DNA of 5,460 nucleotides from a bacterium (GCA_030689285.1 JAUYJM010000016.1:1-5460), one strand, 5' to 3'. Shown: positions 1 to 4,936, counted from the stretch's first letter. Notes: generated by a model not told the origin, from the letters alone. Made by a program: numbers and translations.

Positions 1-12
1 CTCTGTCCGCCA

Positions 13-164
13 CGGGGAAACTCCCGTTTCCCCGATTCTTACAGAATCTGTCCACTTATTCGCTCTCGCAGACTCGAGCTGAATAAGTCTTGCGGAAGCT
101 CCAAGTTTTCGCTTCCTCACCCCTTCCCACTATTCCTCGTCACCCCAAAGCAAAGCTTCGGGGT
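13..164. other. Chain of hairpins in gene-free left flank
   Basis: Positions 1-341 contain no gene I can support. Within 13-164 lie five inverted repeats in succession: 13-21 with 26-34 (9 bp, perfect, 4-nt loop); 34-39 with 43-48 (6 bp, 3-nt loop); 54-65 with 76-88 (12 bp with one unpaired T at 80); 94-99 with 111-116 (6 bp); and 142-146 with 160-164, closing an inner AAGC/GCTT stem. The heptamer TCTGTCC occurs before the first and third hairpins (2-8 and 47-53), and TCACCCC occurs twice (117-123 and 140-146). The block lies downstream of lysS, so it could be a terminator cluster, although no hairpin has a proper T-run on either strand. It could also be a structured RNA or repetitive palindromes. 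The rest, 165-311, shows nothing recognisable. Confidence 0.5.
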
Positions 165-311
165 ATCTCTCAGAATTTATCCGTGTCCGAAAATTATGCC
201 GTCAGGGGATAGGTCTGGATAACCTTAAAATGACCGCGAATTCCTATATATCTTTAATTTACCGCGCTTAAGGATATGTTTGGATAAGTGAGTTTACTAA
301 CCAAATCAGCG

Positions 312-332
312 CGCTACACGCTACACGCTACA
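312..332 (-). repeat. 7-bp tandem repeat, 3 units (TGTAGCG on minus strand)
   Basis: Three perfect tandem copies of CGCTACA stand on the plus strand, reading TGTAGCG on the minus strand. They begin 9 bp beyond the lysS stop codon. The unit is the same as in the array upstream of gatA (4473-4514), in the opposite orientation on the chromosome. Confidence 0.9.
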
Positions 333-341
333 CGCCCCTGC

Positions 342-1829
342 CTAGCTCTTAAGCTGGGGAAACATTATTACCTCGCGGATATTTACGGCATTCGTGAGAA
401 GCATTGCAAGACGGTCAATTCCTATTCCGACTCCGGCAGTCGGCGGCATACCGTACTCCTGGGCCAAAATAAAATCTTCGTCCAGAGGATGCGCTTCCAA
501 GTCGCCTTTCGTCCTGTGTTTTTGTTCTTCCTCAAAACGAGCTCTCTGCTCCACCGGGTCCGTAAGCTCGCTGAAACCGTTTGCGATTTCTTTTCCGCCA
601 ATATAAAGTTCAAACCTTTCCGTCAATTTCTCTTCGTTTCTGTGTCTTTTGGCCAAAGGCGAAATCTCCACAGGGTAGTCAATCACAAAAGTCGGATTTA
701 TAAGAGTCGGCTCCACTTTAGCGGTAAAAATTTTATCTACGAGTACCCCCCAGTTTGTCTTGGGAGGCATCTTAAGCCCGATGCTTTCCGCGTATTTTTG
801 CAGTTCTATTTCAGGAAAGTTTAATACATCAAGTCCTGTTTTTTCTTTCAGCAAATCATTAAGTTTCTTTTTTGGCCATTGTCCGCCCAAATCTATCTGC
901 TTTTCGCCCCATAAAATTTTTTCCGAATTACCGGCGGCGGCGTTGGCTTTTAAAATCAGCTCTTTGGTAAGCTCTAAAAAGTCATTGTAATCCTTGTAGG
1001 CCTCATAAATTTCAATCATCGTAAATTCGGGGTTATGAGTGGCGTCTATGCCTTCGTTTCTAAAATCTCGGCTAAATTCAAATACTTTTTCCAAGTTTCC
1101 CACAATCGCTCTCTTTAGGTAAAGCTCGTTTGAAATGCGCAAATAAAAATCCTGCTTTAGAGATTCGTAATACGTTTTAAAAGGACGGGCGTTCGCGCCG
1201 CCGTAAATCGGGTGAAGCACAGGCGTTTCTATTTCCAAAAAATCGCCTCTTCTCAAAGTATCCCTGATAGCATCCATGATTTGCGCCCGTTTTTTAAACC
1301 GCGTTTTCACGTCCTCATTCAAAAGGATGTCTAAATAGCGCTCTCTAAACCTTTTTTCGGTATGGGAAAGGCCATACCAAGAGGCCGGAGTGGGGCGGAG
1401 AGCTTTTGATAGAATTTCAAAATCAGAAATCAAAACGCTTAACTCGCCCTTTTTGGTTTTAAAAACTTTGCCTTTTACTCCGAGAAAATCTCCCGTTCCG
1501 ACAAATTCTTCAAAAATCTTAAACTTCTCTTCGCCGAGTTCGTCCGACTTGGCGTAAATCTGAAGTTTGCCGGAAAAATCCGCCAAGTCGGCAAAAATAG
1601 AACCTCCATGCGCTCGCACAGAATAAACTTTCCCGCAGATTTCTACTGCTTGTTCTTTGGCGACAAAATCGGTCTCATTTTCCTTGATTTCGGAAGTTTT
1701 GTGGCTACGGGTAAATTTAAAGGCATAAGGGTTTATGCCCTTTTTCAACATTTCCGCCCTTTTTCCCAATCTGATTTCGTATTCGCTCTGCACGCCTTTT
1801 TCTTCGCCTGTCTCTGGATTTTCAATCAT
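342..1829 (-). CDS. lysS: Lysyl-tRNA synthetase, class II
   Basis: This cytoplasmic enzyme charges tRNA-Lys with lysine using ATP. The 495-residue length matches ordinary bacterial class II LysRS. Residues about 60-145 form the N-terminal OB-fold that binds the anticodon. The catalytic domain carries motif 1 around 196-206 (GDFLEIETPVL), motif 2 around 251-271 with FRNEG and HNPEFTM and its arginine at R257, and motif 3 around 464-478 (AGVGIGIDRLAML) with R473. The LysRS-typical GKEIANGFSEL stands at 412-422, and no key residue appears to be missing. The start is ATG at 1829. Upstream, a GAGG (1843-1846) lies 13 nt from the ATG, too far for a good Shine-Dalgarno site. A TATCCT (1842-1837 on the minus strand) ends 7 nt before the ATG, so a leaderless transcript is possible. 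tRNA-Met lies 78 bp upstream on the same strand without an obvious terminator between, so co-transcription is plausible. The stop is TAG. Confidence 0.98.
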   Translation of the reverse strand: MIENPETGEEKGVQSEYEIRLGKRAEMLKKGINPYAFKFTRSHKTSEIKENETDFVAKEQAVEICGKVYSVRAHGGSIFADLADFSGKLQIYAKSDELGEEKFKIFEEFVGTGDFLGVKGKVFKTKKGELSVLISDFEILSKALRPTPASWYGLSHTEKRFRERYLDILLNEDVKTRFKKRAQIMDAIRDTLRRGDFLEIETPVLHPIYGGANARPFKTYYESLKQDFYLRISNELYLKRAIVGNLEKVFEFSRDFRNEGIDATHNPEFTMIEIYEAYKDYNDFLELTKELILKANAAAGNSEKILWGEKQIDLGGQWPKKKLNDLLKEKTGLDVLNFPEIELQKYAESIGLKMPPKTNWGVLVDKIFTAKVEPTLINPTFVIDYPVEISPLAKRHRNEEKLTERFELYIGGKEIANGFSELTDPVEQRARFEEEQKHRTKGDLEAHPLDEDFILAQEYGMPPTAGVGIGIDRLAMLLTNAVNIREVIMFPQLKS

Positions 1830-1907
1830 ACAATTAAGGATACCTCAAATTTTCTGGAAAAGAAACTGTGTCGGCATACCGTCTACTTGTCATATGAAAA
1901 TTATAAT

Positions 1908-1984
1908 TGGTGCCGGCGCCAAGACTTGCACTTGGGACCTACGGCTTATGAGTCCGTCGCTCTGACTACCTGAGCTACGCCGGC
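1908..1984 (-). tRNA. tRNA-Met (anticodon CAT), elongator type, CCA encoded
   Basis: The cloverleaf folds fully. The acceptor stem GCCGGCG/CGCCGGC has 7 pairs, followed by T8 A9, a GCTC/GAGC D stem with a 9-nt loop, anticodon loop CTCATAA with CAT at 1950-1948, a CCAAG/CTTGG T stem, discriminator A73, and CCA encoded at 1910-1908. The first pair is G1-C72 and the anticodon stem lacks the initiator GC run, so this is not the initiator. The CTCATAA loop is shared by elongator Met and by tRNA-Ile2 (lysidine-modified CAT). I favour Met but cannot exclude Ile2. Oddities are A18 instead of G18, G55 instead of T55, and an A31/G39 mismatch closing the anticodon loop. The gene lies upstream of lysS on the same strand. 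Confidence 0.93.
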
Positions 1985-1993
1985 AAGAACATA

Positions 1994-2081
1994 CAATTTT
2001 CAATTTTCAATGCTCAAATGTTTGAAAACTGAAAATTAAGAAATTGATTGAAAATTGATAATTGGAAATTGAAAATTCCTA
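1994..2081. repeat. AT-rich 7-bp repeat field with internal inversion
   Basis: The stretch reads in 7-base steps. It begins with CAATTTT at 1994, the same again at 2001, then CAATGCT and CAAATGT. After a palindromic turn at 2014-2025 (TCAAA-TG-TTTGA), the complementary units follow in the same 7-base register: TTGAAAA at 2022, CTGAAAA at 2029, and later ATTGAAA (2047), ATTGATA (2054), ATTGGAA (2061) and ATTGAAA (2068). It is a degenerate inverted pair of heptamer arrays, located just upstream of the tRNA-Met gene and probably inside its leader. Confidence 0.8.
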
Positions 2082-2085
2082 AGAT

Positions 2086-2114
2086 ATATTATCGTGAAAT
2101 CCGCCTTGCGTCTA
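2086..2114 (-). promoter_or_regulatory. Possible promoter for tRNA-Met and lysS
   Basis: On the minus strand TAGACG (2114-2109) and TAATAT (2091-2086) are separated by 17 nt. Each matches 4 of 6 consensus positions of the -35 and -10 boxes. It would place the start near 2079, about 95 nt before the tRNA, with the AT heptamer field in the leader. It overlaps the candidate plus-strand promoter. The match is weak. Confidence 0.3.
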
Positions 2115-2134
2115 TAGGCATATTGCTGTACAAT
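2106..2134 (+). promoter_or_regulatory. Candidate sigma-70 promoter for tRNA-fMet
   Basis: TTGCGT (2106-2111), a 17-nt spacer and TACAAT (2129-2134, 5 of 6 matches) face the initiator tRNA. The predicted start near 2141 would give a leader of about 70 nt, to be removed by RNase P. No other feature is visible between 2135 and 2213. Confidence 0.4.
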
Positions 2135-2213
2135 GACTGAACTTTACAGCTATCTACTCGCAATCCGCAATAAGTTTCGCTTGTTGTTGGTAGCCGGTTG
2201 TGGGCTGAACAAT

Positions 2214-2284
2214 CGCGGGGTAGTGTAACAGTCGCACGAAAGGCTCATAACCTTTTAGTTCCGGCGCAAATCCGGACCCCGCAA
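2214..2284 (+). tRNA. Initiator tRNA-fMet (anticodon CAT), CCA not encoded
   Basis: The alignment that places T8 and A9 correctly gives an acceptor of CGCGGGG/CCCCGCA with a C1/A72 mismatch. That mismatch is the hallmark of bacterial initiators, needed for formylation. The D stem is GTGT/GCAC with a 7-nt loop, the anticodon stem is AAAGG/CCTTT around CTCATAA (CAT at 2246-2248), the T stem is TCCGG/CCGGA, and the discriminator is A73. The next bases are CTT, so CCA must be added after transcription. Departures from the textbook initiator are: only two of the three conserved G-C pairs at the base of the anticodon stem (30-40 and 31-39, while 29-41 is A-T), T11-A24 instead of A11-T24, A18, C21, C54 and G55. 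The gene is only 71 nt long. A terminator-like hairpin follows 39 bp downstream. Confidence 0.85.
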
Positions 2285-2292
2285 CTTAATAA

Positions 2293-2320
2293 TGGAACAT
2301 GTAGCATAAAACATGTATCA
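2293..2320 (+). repeat. Degenerate 7-bp repeat, 4 units (TGTARCA type)
   Basis: Four units in 7-base register are visible: TGGAACA (2293), TGTAGCA (2300), TAAAACA (2307) and TGTATCA (2314), each ending in CA. Positions 2296-2315 are complementary at 16 of 20 bases to 2376-2395. This array is therefore the left arm of an inverted pair around the hairpin at 2323-2351. Confidence 0.75.
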
Positions 2321-2322
2321 TT

Positions 2323-2351
2323 TACAAAATCCGCCGAAGGCGGATTTTGTA
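2323..2351. terminator. Bidirectional terminator-like hairpin between convergent genes
   Basis: A perfect 13-bp stem (2323-2335 with 2339-2351) closes a GAA loop, with a G+C-rich core and an A-run on one side mirrored by a T-run on the other. It can act from both strands, ending tRNA-fMet (plus) and the membrane protein gene (minus), whose stop is 43 bp away. The T-run is only four bases and lies within the stem, so efficiency is uncertain. Confidence 0.7.
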
Positions 2352-2370
2352 TTGGTTATCTTATTATGAA

Positions 2371-2405
2371 TGTTCCATGTTACAAGCTGCATGTTATATG
2401 TATTT
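2371..2405 (-). repeat. Degenerate 7-bp repeat overlapping a gene's 3' end
   Basis: Five units in 7-base register are visible on the plus strand: TGTTCCA (2371), TGTTACA (2378), AGCTGCA (2385), TGTTATA (2392) and TGTATTT (2399). It is the right arm of the inverted pair begun at 2293-2320. The repeat runs into the neighbouring gene: its last codons (K-Y-I) and TAA stop at 2394-2396 are made of repeat sequence. Confidence 0.75.
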
Positions 2406-2963
2406 AAACTCCTTAAATACCTTCTCAAATAAACTGACAACCTTTTTCGCTTCGCGGTGCGTAAGCTGAAATGCCGAACCTTCGTGGGCTATCTGGTTTC
2501 GCACCTTATGCGCCGTCCATGCGAAATCAAGAGTCGTAAAGTCGCTCGGCTCTATCATCTTTAGTTTGTCGGCCAAAGTGTCGGCATGATAACCCTGCCC
2601 TTCAAGCATCTCATCAAGCATTATATCGGCTTCCAAAATAGCCAGACGCCAGTCGCTTTCCTTTTCCGATTCCAGATGTTCTAAAACCATCTGCCATTTT
2701 CGGTTTAAAACTTCTGAAACCGGTGAAGTTTCGGGACGTGGCCCGTATATTGCTTTTTCGGCTTCGCGTATCTGCGTAATTCTAATGGAACAATAGATGA
2801 TACCGGCTACCAAAAGCACCGAGACGGCAAAAGAAAAAGGCGCCATTTTTTCCAAAAAGGCCATTAACCATTCCGCGATGGCCCTTAGGATTTCATTTAA
2901 ATCCTTGCCCTGAAATAGGTCGTAGATTTTCTGAAATAGGTATTCTATGTTAAAAAAGTTCAT
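2394..2963 (-). CDS. Membrane-anchored protein with HEPN-like RNxxxH motif, function unknown
   Basis: I cannot name this 189-residue protein, though it resembles hypothetical proteins I associate with CPR genomes. Residues 1-40 look amphipathic and helical. About 43-61 (from PFSFAVSVLL onward) form one strongly hydrophobic membrane segment. Residues 62-189 are charged, predicted helical and probably cytoplasmic. The soluble part has a helix with ILEADIMLDEML at 109-120, a GYHADTLADKL stretch at 124-134, and HKVRNQIAHEG at 152-162. R155, N156 and H160 there fit the R-x4-H signature of HEPN-domain ribonucleases. HEPN function is an inference from a short motif; a structural helical domain is equally possible. 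The ATG at 2963 has no clear Shine-Dalgarno site. The gene lies 60 bp downstream of gatA on the same strand and appears to have its own extended -10 promoter at the gatA stop. Confidence 0.9.
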   Translation of the reverse strand: MNFFNIEYLFQKIYDLFQGKDLNEILRAIAEWLMAFLEKMAPFSFAVSVLLVAGIIYCSIRITQIREAEKAIYGPRPETSPVSEVLNRKWQMVLEHLESEKESDWRLAILEADIMLDEMLEGQGYHADTLADKLKMIEPSDFTTLDFAWTAHKVRNQIAHEGSAFQLTHREAKKVVSLFEKVFKEFKYI

Positions 2964-3017
2964 AGAAAGTGGAATTTGAGTTTAAAAGCCGAGCTAGTTT
3001 CAACGCCCGGTATTTAA

Positions 3018-3026
3018 ATTATATCA
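3018..3026 (-). promoter_or_regulatory. Extended -10 promoter embedded in gatA stop codon
   Basis: The minus strand reads TGATATAAT, a perfect TGn plus TATAAT extended -10 box in which the TGA is the gatA stop codon. No good -35 lies at normal distance (TTGCCG is 20 nt away), which extended -10 promoters tolerate. The start would fall near 3011, giving the 189-codon gene a leader of about 50 nt. Confidence 0.5.
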
Positions 3027-4463
3027 AAACTTCAAAAGTTTTGCGGCAACTTCAAAAAGAATATTCTCGCGACCATAAGACGCCATAAGTTGAACGCCTA
3101 AGGGCAGTCTCTTTCCGTTTACTTCAACTTCGCCAAATGGCACCGAAATTGCAGGAATGCCGGCGATATTGGCGGACACTGTAAAAATATCCGAAAGATA
3201 GACAGACACGGGGTCCTTTTTTTCTCCAATTTTCCAAGCAGCAGTCGGAGTGGTAGGCCAGATAACCACATCTGCTTCTTTAAAAAGATTGTTGAATGTC
3301 TCCTTGATAAGAGTCCTGATTTTTTGAGCTTTGTTGTAATAAGCGTCATAATAACCGTGTGATAAAACATAAGCGCCAACAAGAATTCTTCTTCTAACCT
3401 CTTCGCCAAAACCAAAAGCTCGAGTTTTTCCATAATCATCCAAAAGAGCTTCACCTCCTTTATAGAGACCGTATTTGACTCCATCAAATCGCGCGAGATT
3501 GGCAGACGCTTCCGCGGGCATAATTATATAATATGCCGGCAAAGAATAATCAAAAGCGGTAGGGCCTTGAAACTCGGCCGTTTTGTAATGAAATCCGGCC
3601 GCTGACAAAGTATCGCAAGCTTTACTGTAACTTTCTAATGTTTGTTCTCTTAAGTCTTTTAGATCGACGGCTCCTAAAAAATTCTTGGTGGCGGTAAAAG
3701 AAATTGTGTCCGGAATTGCGCTTAATTCTTTTGTGAAATCAACTGAAGTGCCATCAAACTCGTCTTTGCCTTTAATACAGTCAAAAATTATCCGCGCGTC
3801 CTCTACGGTTTTTGCAAGCGGGCCGATACAATCCAAAGACGAGCCCAGCGCGATAAGCCCGTACCGAGAAACTGCTCCGTACGTGGGCTTGAGTCCCACA
3901 ACTCCGCAAAAACTTGCCGGCTGTCTTATGGAACCGCCTGTATCAGAACCGAGAGCCGCCAAAGCCATATCGGCCGCCACCGCGGCCGCCCCGCCACCCG
4001 ATGAGCCACCGGCCACTCGCGAAGTGTCGTGAGGATTTTTTGTGACTCCAAAGGCCGAATTTTCGGTGGAAGAACCCATAGCGAATTCGTCCATATTGGT
4101 GCGCCCTAAAAACACGGCACCGGCCTCTTTGAGCTTTCGAATAACAGTCGCGTCATACGCGGCCGTGTAGTTTTCCAAGATTTTTGACGCGGCGGAAACT
4201 TTTCTCCCCTCTATCATAATGTTGTCTTTGATTGCCATCGGAATGCCGGTCAAAAGAGCCGCCCTGCCCTCTTTTATTCTCTTATCGGCTTTTTCCGCTT
4301 GGCTTAATACATCGTCAAAAACTTCCAGATAAGCGTTCAAAGACGGATTTTTTTCCTCTATGTTTTTCAAATAGGAGCCCGCTAATTGGACGGCGGTAAA
4401 ATCGCCGCGCGTAAGCGCTTCGTGAGCTTTTTTTATCGTCAGGTTTTTGAGGTCAATGGACAT
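3024..4463 (-). CDS. gatA: Glutamyl/aspartyl-tRNA(Gln/Asn) amidotransferase subunit A
   Basis: GatA is the glutaminase subunit of GatCAB. It releases ammonia from glutamine, and the ammonia is channelled to GatB to convert Glu-tRNA(Gln) or Asp-tRNA(Asn) to the correct product. The 479-residue protein is full length. The amidase-signature triad is visible as K79 (GIPMAIKDN), cis-serine S154 in the GGSSGGG loop and nucleophile S178 in GSDTGGSIRQPA. These are the positions I recall for the S. aureus enzyme. The ATG at 4463 begins MSIDLKNLTIKKAHE, a normal GatA start, but no Shine-Dalgarno site is seen; the leader is repeat sequence. gatC lies 124 bp upstream on the same strand, an unusually wide gap for this pair, and gatB does not follow. 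The stop is TGA. Confidence 0.98.
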   Translation of the reverse strand: MSIDLKNLTIKKAHEALTRGDFTAVQLAGSYLKNIEEKNPSLNAYLEVFDDVLSQAEKADKRIKEGRAALLTGIPMAIKDNIMIEGRKVSAASKILENYTAAYDATVIRKLKEAGAVFLGRTNMDEFAMGSSTENSAFGVTKNPHDTSRVAGGSSGGGAAAVAADMALAALGSDTGGSIRQPASFCGVVGLKPTYGAVSRYGLIALGSSLDCIGPLAKTVEDARIIFDCIKGKDEFDGTSVDFTKELSAIPDTISFTATKNFLGAVDLKDLREQTLESYSKACDTLSAAGFHYKTAEFQGPTAFDYSLPAYYIIMPAEASANLARFDGVKYGLYKGGEALLDDYGKTRAFGFGEEVRRRILVGAYVLSHGYYDAYYNKAQKIRTLIKETFNNLFKEADVVIWPTTPTAAWKIGEKKDPVSVYLSDIFTVSANIAGIPAISVPFGEVEVNGKRLPLGVQLMASYGRENILFEVAAKLLKF

Positions 4464-4472
4464 ATGTAAGAG

Positions 4473-4514
4473 TGTAGCGTGTAGAGTGTAACGTGAAGCG
4501 AGAAGCGTGAAGCG
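4473..4514 (+). repeat. 7-bp tandem array, 6 units (TGTAGCG type), upstream of gatA
   Basis: Six units in exact 7-base register: TGTAGCG (4473), TGTAGAG (4480), TGTAACG (4487), TGAAGCG (4494), AGAAGCG (4501) and TGAAGCG (4508). The array lies 9 bp from the gatA start codon. It is the inverted partner of the array at 4529-4584, with a 14-bp linker between. Confidence 0.9.
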
Positions 4515-4528
4515 TCAGATTTTTCCGG

Positions 4529-4584
4529 CGTTACAGGTTACAGGTTACAAGTTACAAGTTACACGTTACATGTTATATGTTTTG
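4529..4584 (-). repeat. 7-bp tandem array, 7-8 units (NGTTACA type), downstream of gatC
   Basis: Seven units in 7-base register start at 4529, 4536, 4543, 4550, 4557, 4564 and 4571, with a degenerate eighth at 4578. The first six share GTTACA, while the first base varies (C, G, G, A, A, C), and the seventh is TGTTATA. On the minus strand the unit is TGTAACN, the same theme as the array at 4473-4514 in inverse orientation. It ends 3 bp before the gatC stop codon. Confidence 0.9.
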
Positions 4585-4587
4585 CGA

Positions 4588-4872
4588 TTATAGTATCTTC
4601 TTCACCTTCACAAATCCGTCTTCGGTTTCCGGCGCCTCGGCAAGCAAAACATCTTTAAACTTGCCGCTTTCGTGCGGTTCGCCGTCTTCTCTAAACACAT
4701 TCCGCAGAGCCGGTTTGTCGCCTTCCTTATCCACCGAAACGGGAGCTGATTTTATTTTGTCTACATATTCCAAAATGCCCCCGATGTCTTTCCGGAGTTT
4801 TTCCACTTCGTCTTCTCCAACTTCAATACGAGAAAGCTCGGCAAGTTTCTGGATTTCTTCTCGGGTTACCAT
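4588..4872 (-). CDS. gatC: Glutamyl/aspartyl-tRNA(Gln/Asn) amidotransferase subunit C
   Basis: GatC is the small non-catalytic subunit that wraps around GatA and stabilises its contact with GatB. From ATG at 4872 the protein has 94 residues and starts MVTREEIQKLAELSRIEV, the family's canonical N-terminal helix; 94 residues is a normal GatC length. Upstream in-frame starts (ATG at 4908, TTG at 4914) would add an uncharacteristic 12-14 residue tail and overlap the divergent promoter, so I reject them. No Shine-Dalgarno site precedes 4872; instead an extended -10 box ends 7 nt before the ATG, suggesting a leaderless mRNA. gatA follows on the same strand beyond a repeat-filled spacer and is probably in the same transcript, since no promoter is evident in between. 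Confidence 0.96.
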   Translation of the reverse strand: MVTREEIQKLAELSRIEVGEDEVEKLRKDIGGILEYVDKIKSAPVSVDKEGDKPALRNVFREDGEPHESGKFKDVLLAEAPETEDGFVKVKKIL

Positions 4873-4879
4873 TTTGATA

Positions 4880-4888
4880 AATATATCA
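4880..4888 (-). promoter_or_regulatory. Extended -10 promoter for gatC, probably leaderless
   Basis: The minus strand reads TGATATATT, that is TGn followed by a 5-of-6 match to TATAAT, ending 7 nt before the gatC ATG. Transcription would then start at or beside the A of the start codon. No matching -35 stands at 17 nt. Confidence 0.45.
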
Positions 4889-4907
4889 CGTTTTCCACTG
4901 TTTTGCA

Positions 4908-4936
4908 TTGACAATGTTTACCGAAAGGAATATAAA
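4908..4936 (+). promoter_or_regulatory. Strong sigma-70-type promoter for the 70-codon gene
   Basis: A perfect TTGACA (4908-4913), a 17-nt spacer and TATAAA (4931-4936) form a near-consensus housekeeping promoter. The start would be near 4943, giving a leader of about 67 nt. The stretch 4951-5010 of that leader is about 80% purine with only two Ts. It is divergent from gatC. Confidence 0.8.

Noticed and set aside
54..88. Integron attC-like site (hairpin with an extrahelical base)
   Set aside because: The GTTRRRY/RYYYAAC core sites are absent, and no integrase or cassette is present.
1..222. Plus-strand frame open from the window edge to a TAA at 220-222
   Set aside because: The translation is rich in Ser, Pro, Arg and Cys, resembles no family, and runs through the perfect hairpins. 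It is probably chance, though a gene tail from outside the window cannot be fully excluded.
288..824. Plus-strand open frame of 178 codons
   Set aside because: It lies antisense to lysS, whose full domain structure is clear, and its translation looks random.
1988..2017. Minus-strand TTGAGC-18-TATGTT as tRNA-Met promoter
   Set aside because: The -10 box would end only 3 nt before the mature tRNA, so the start would fall within the tRNA.
2198..2407. Plus-strand open frame of 69 codons
   Set aside because: It contains the whole tRNA-fMet gene and the terminator hairpin.
3024..3026. UGA recoded as glycine
   Set aside because: GatA ends at a normal family length at this TGA, and no further conserved sequence follows.
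4473..4584. CRISPR array
   Set aside because: The units are 7 bp in direct tandem, with no spacers and no cas genes.
4873..4914. Longer gatC from ATG 4908 or TTG 4914
   Set aside because: The extra 12-14 residues are atypical for GatC, and the canonical helix starts at the ATG at 4872. The extension would also overlap the extended -10 box and the -35 of the divergent promoter.
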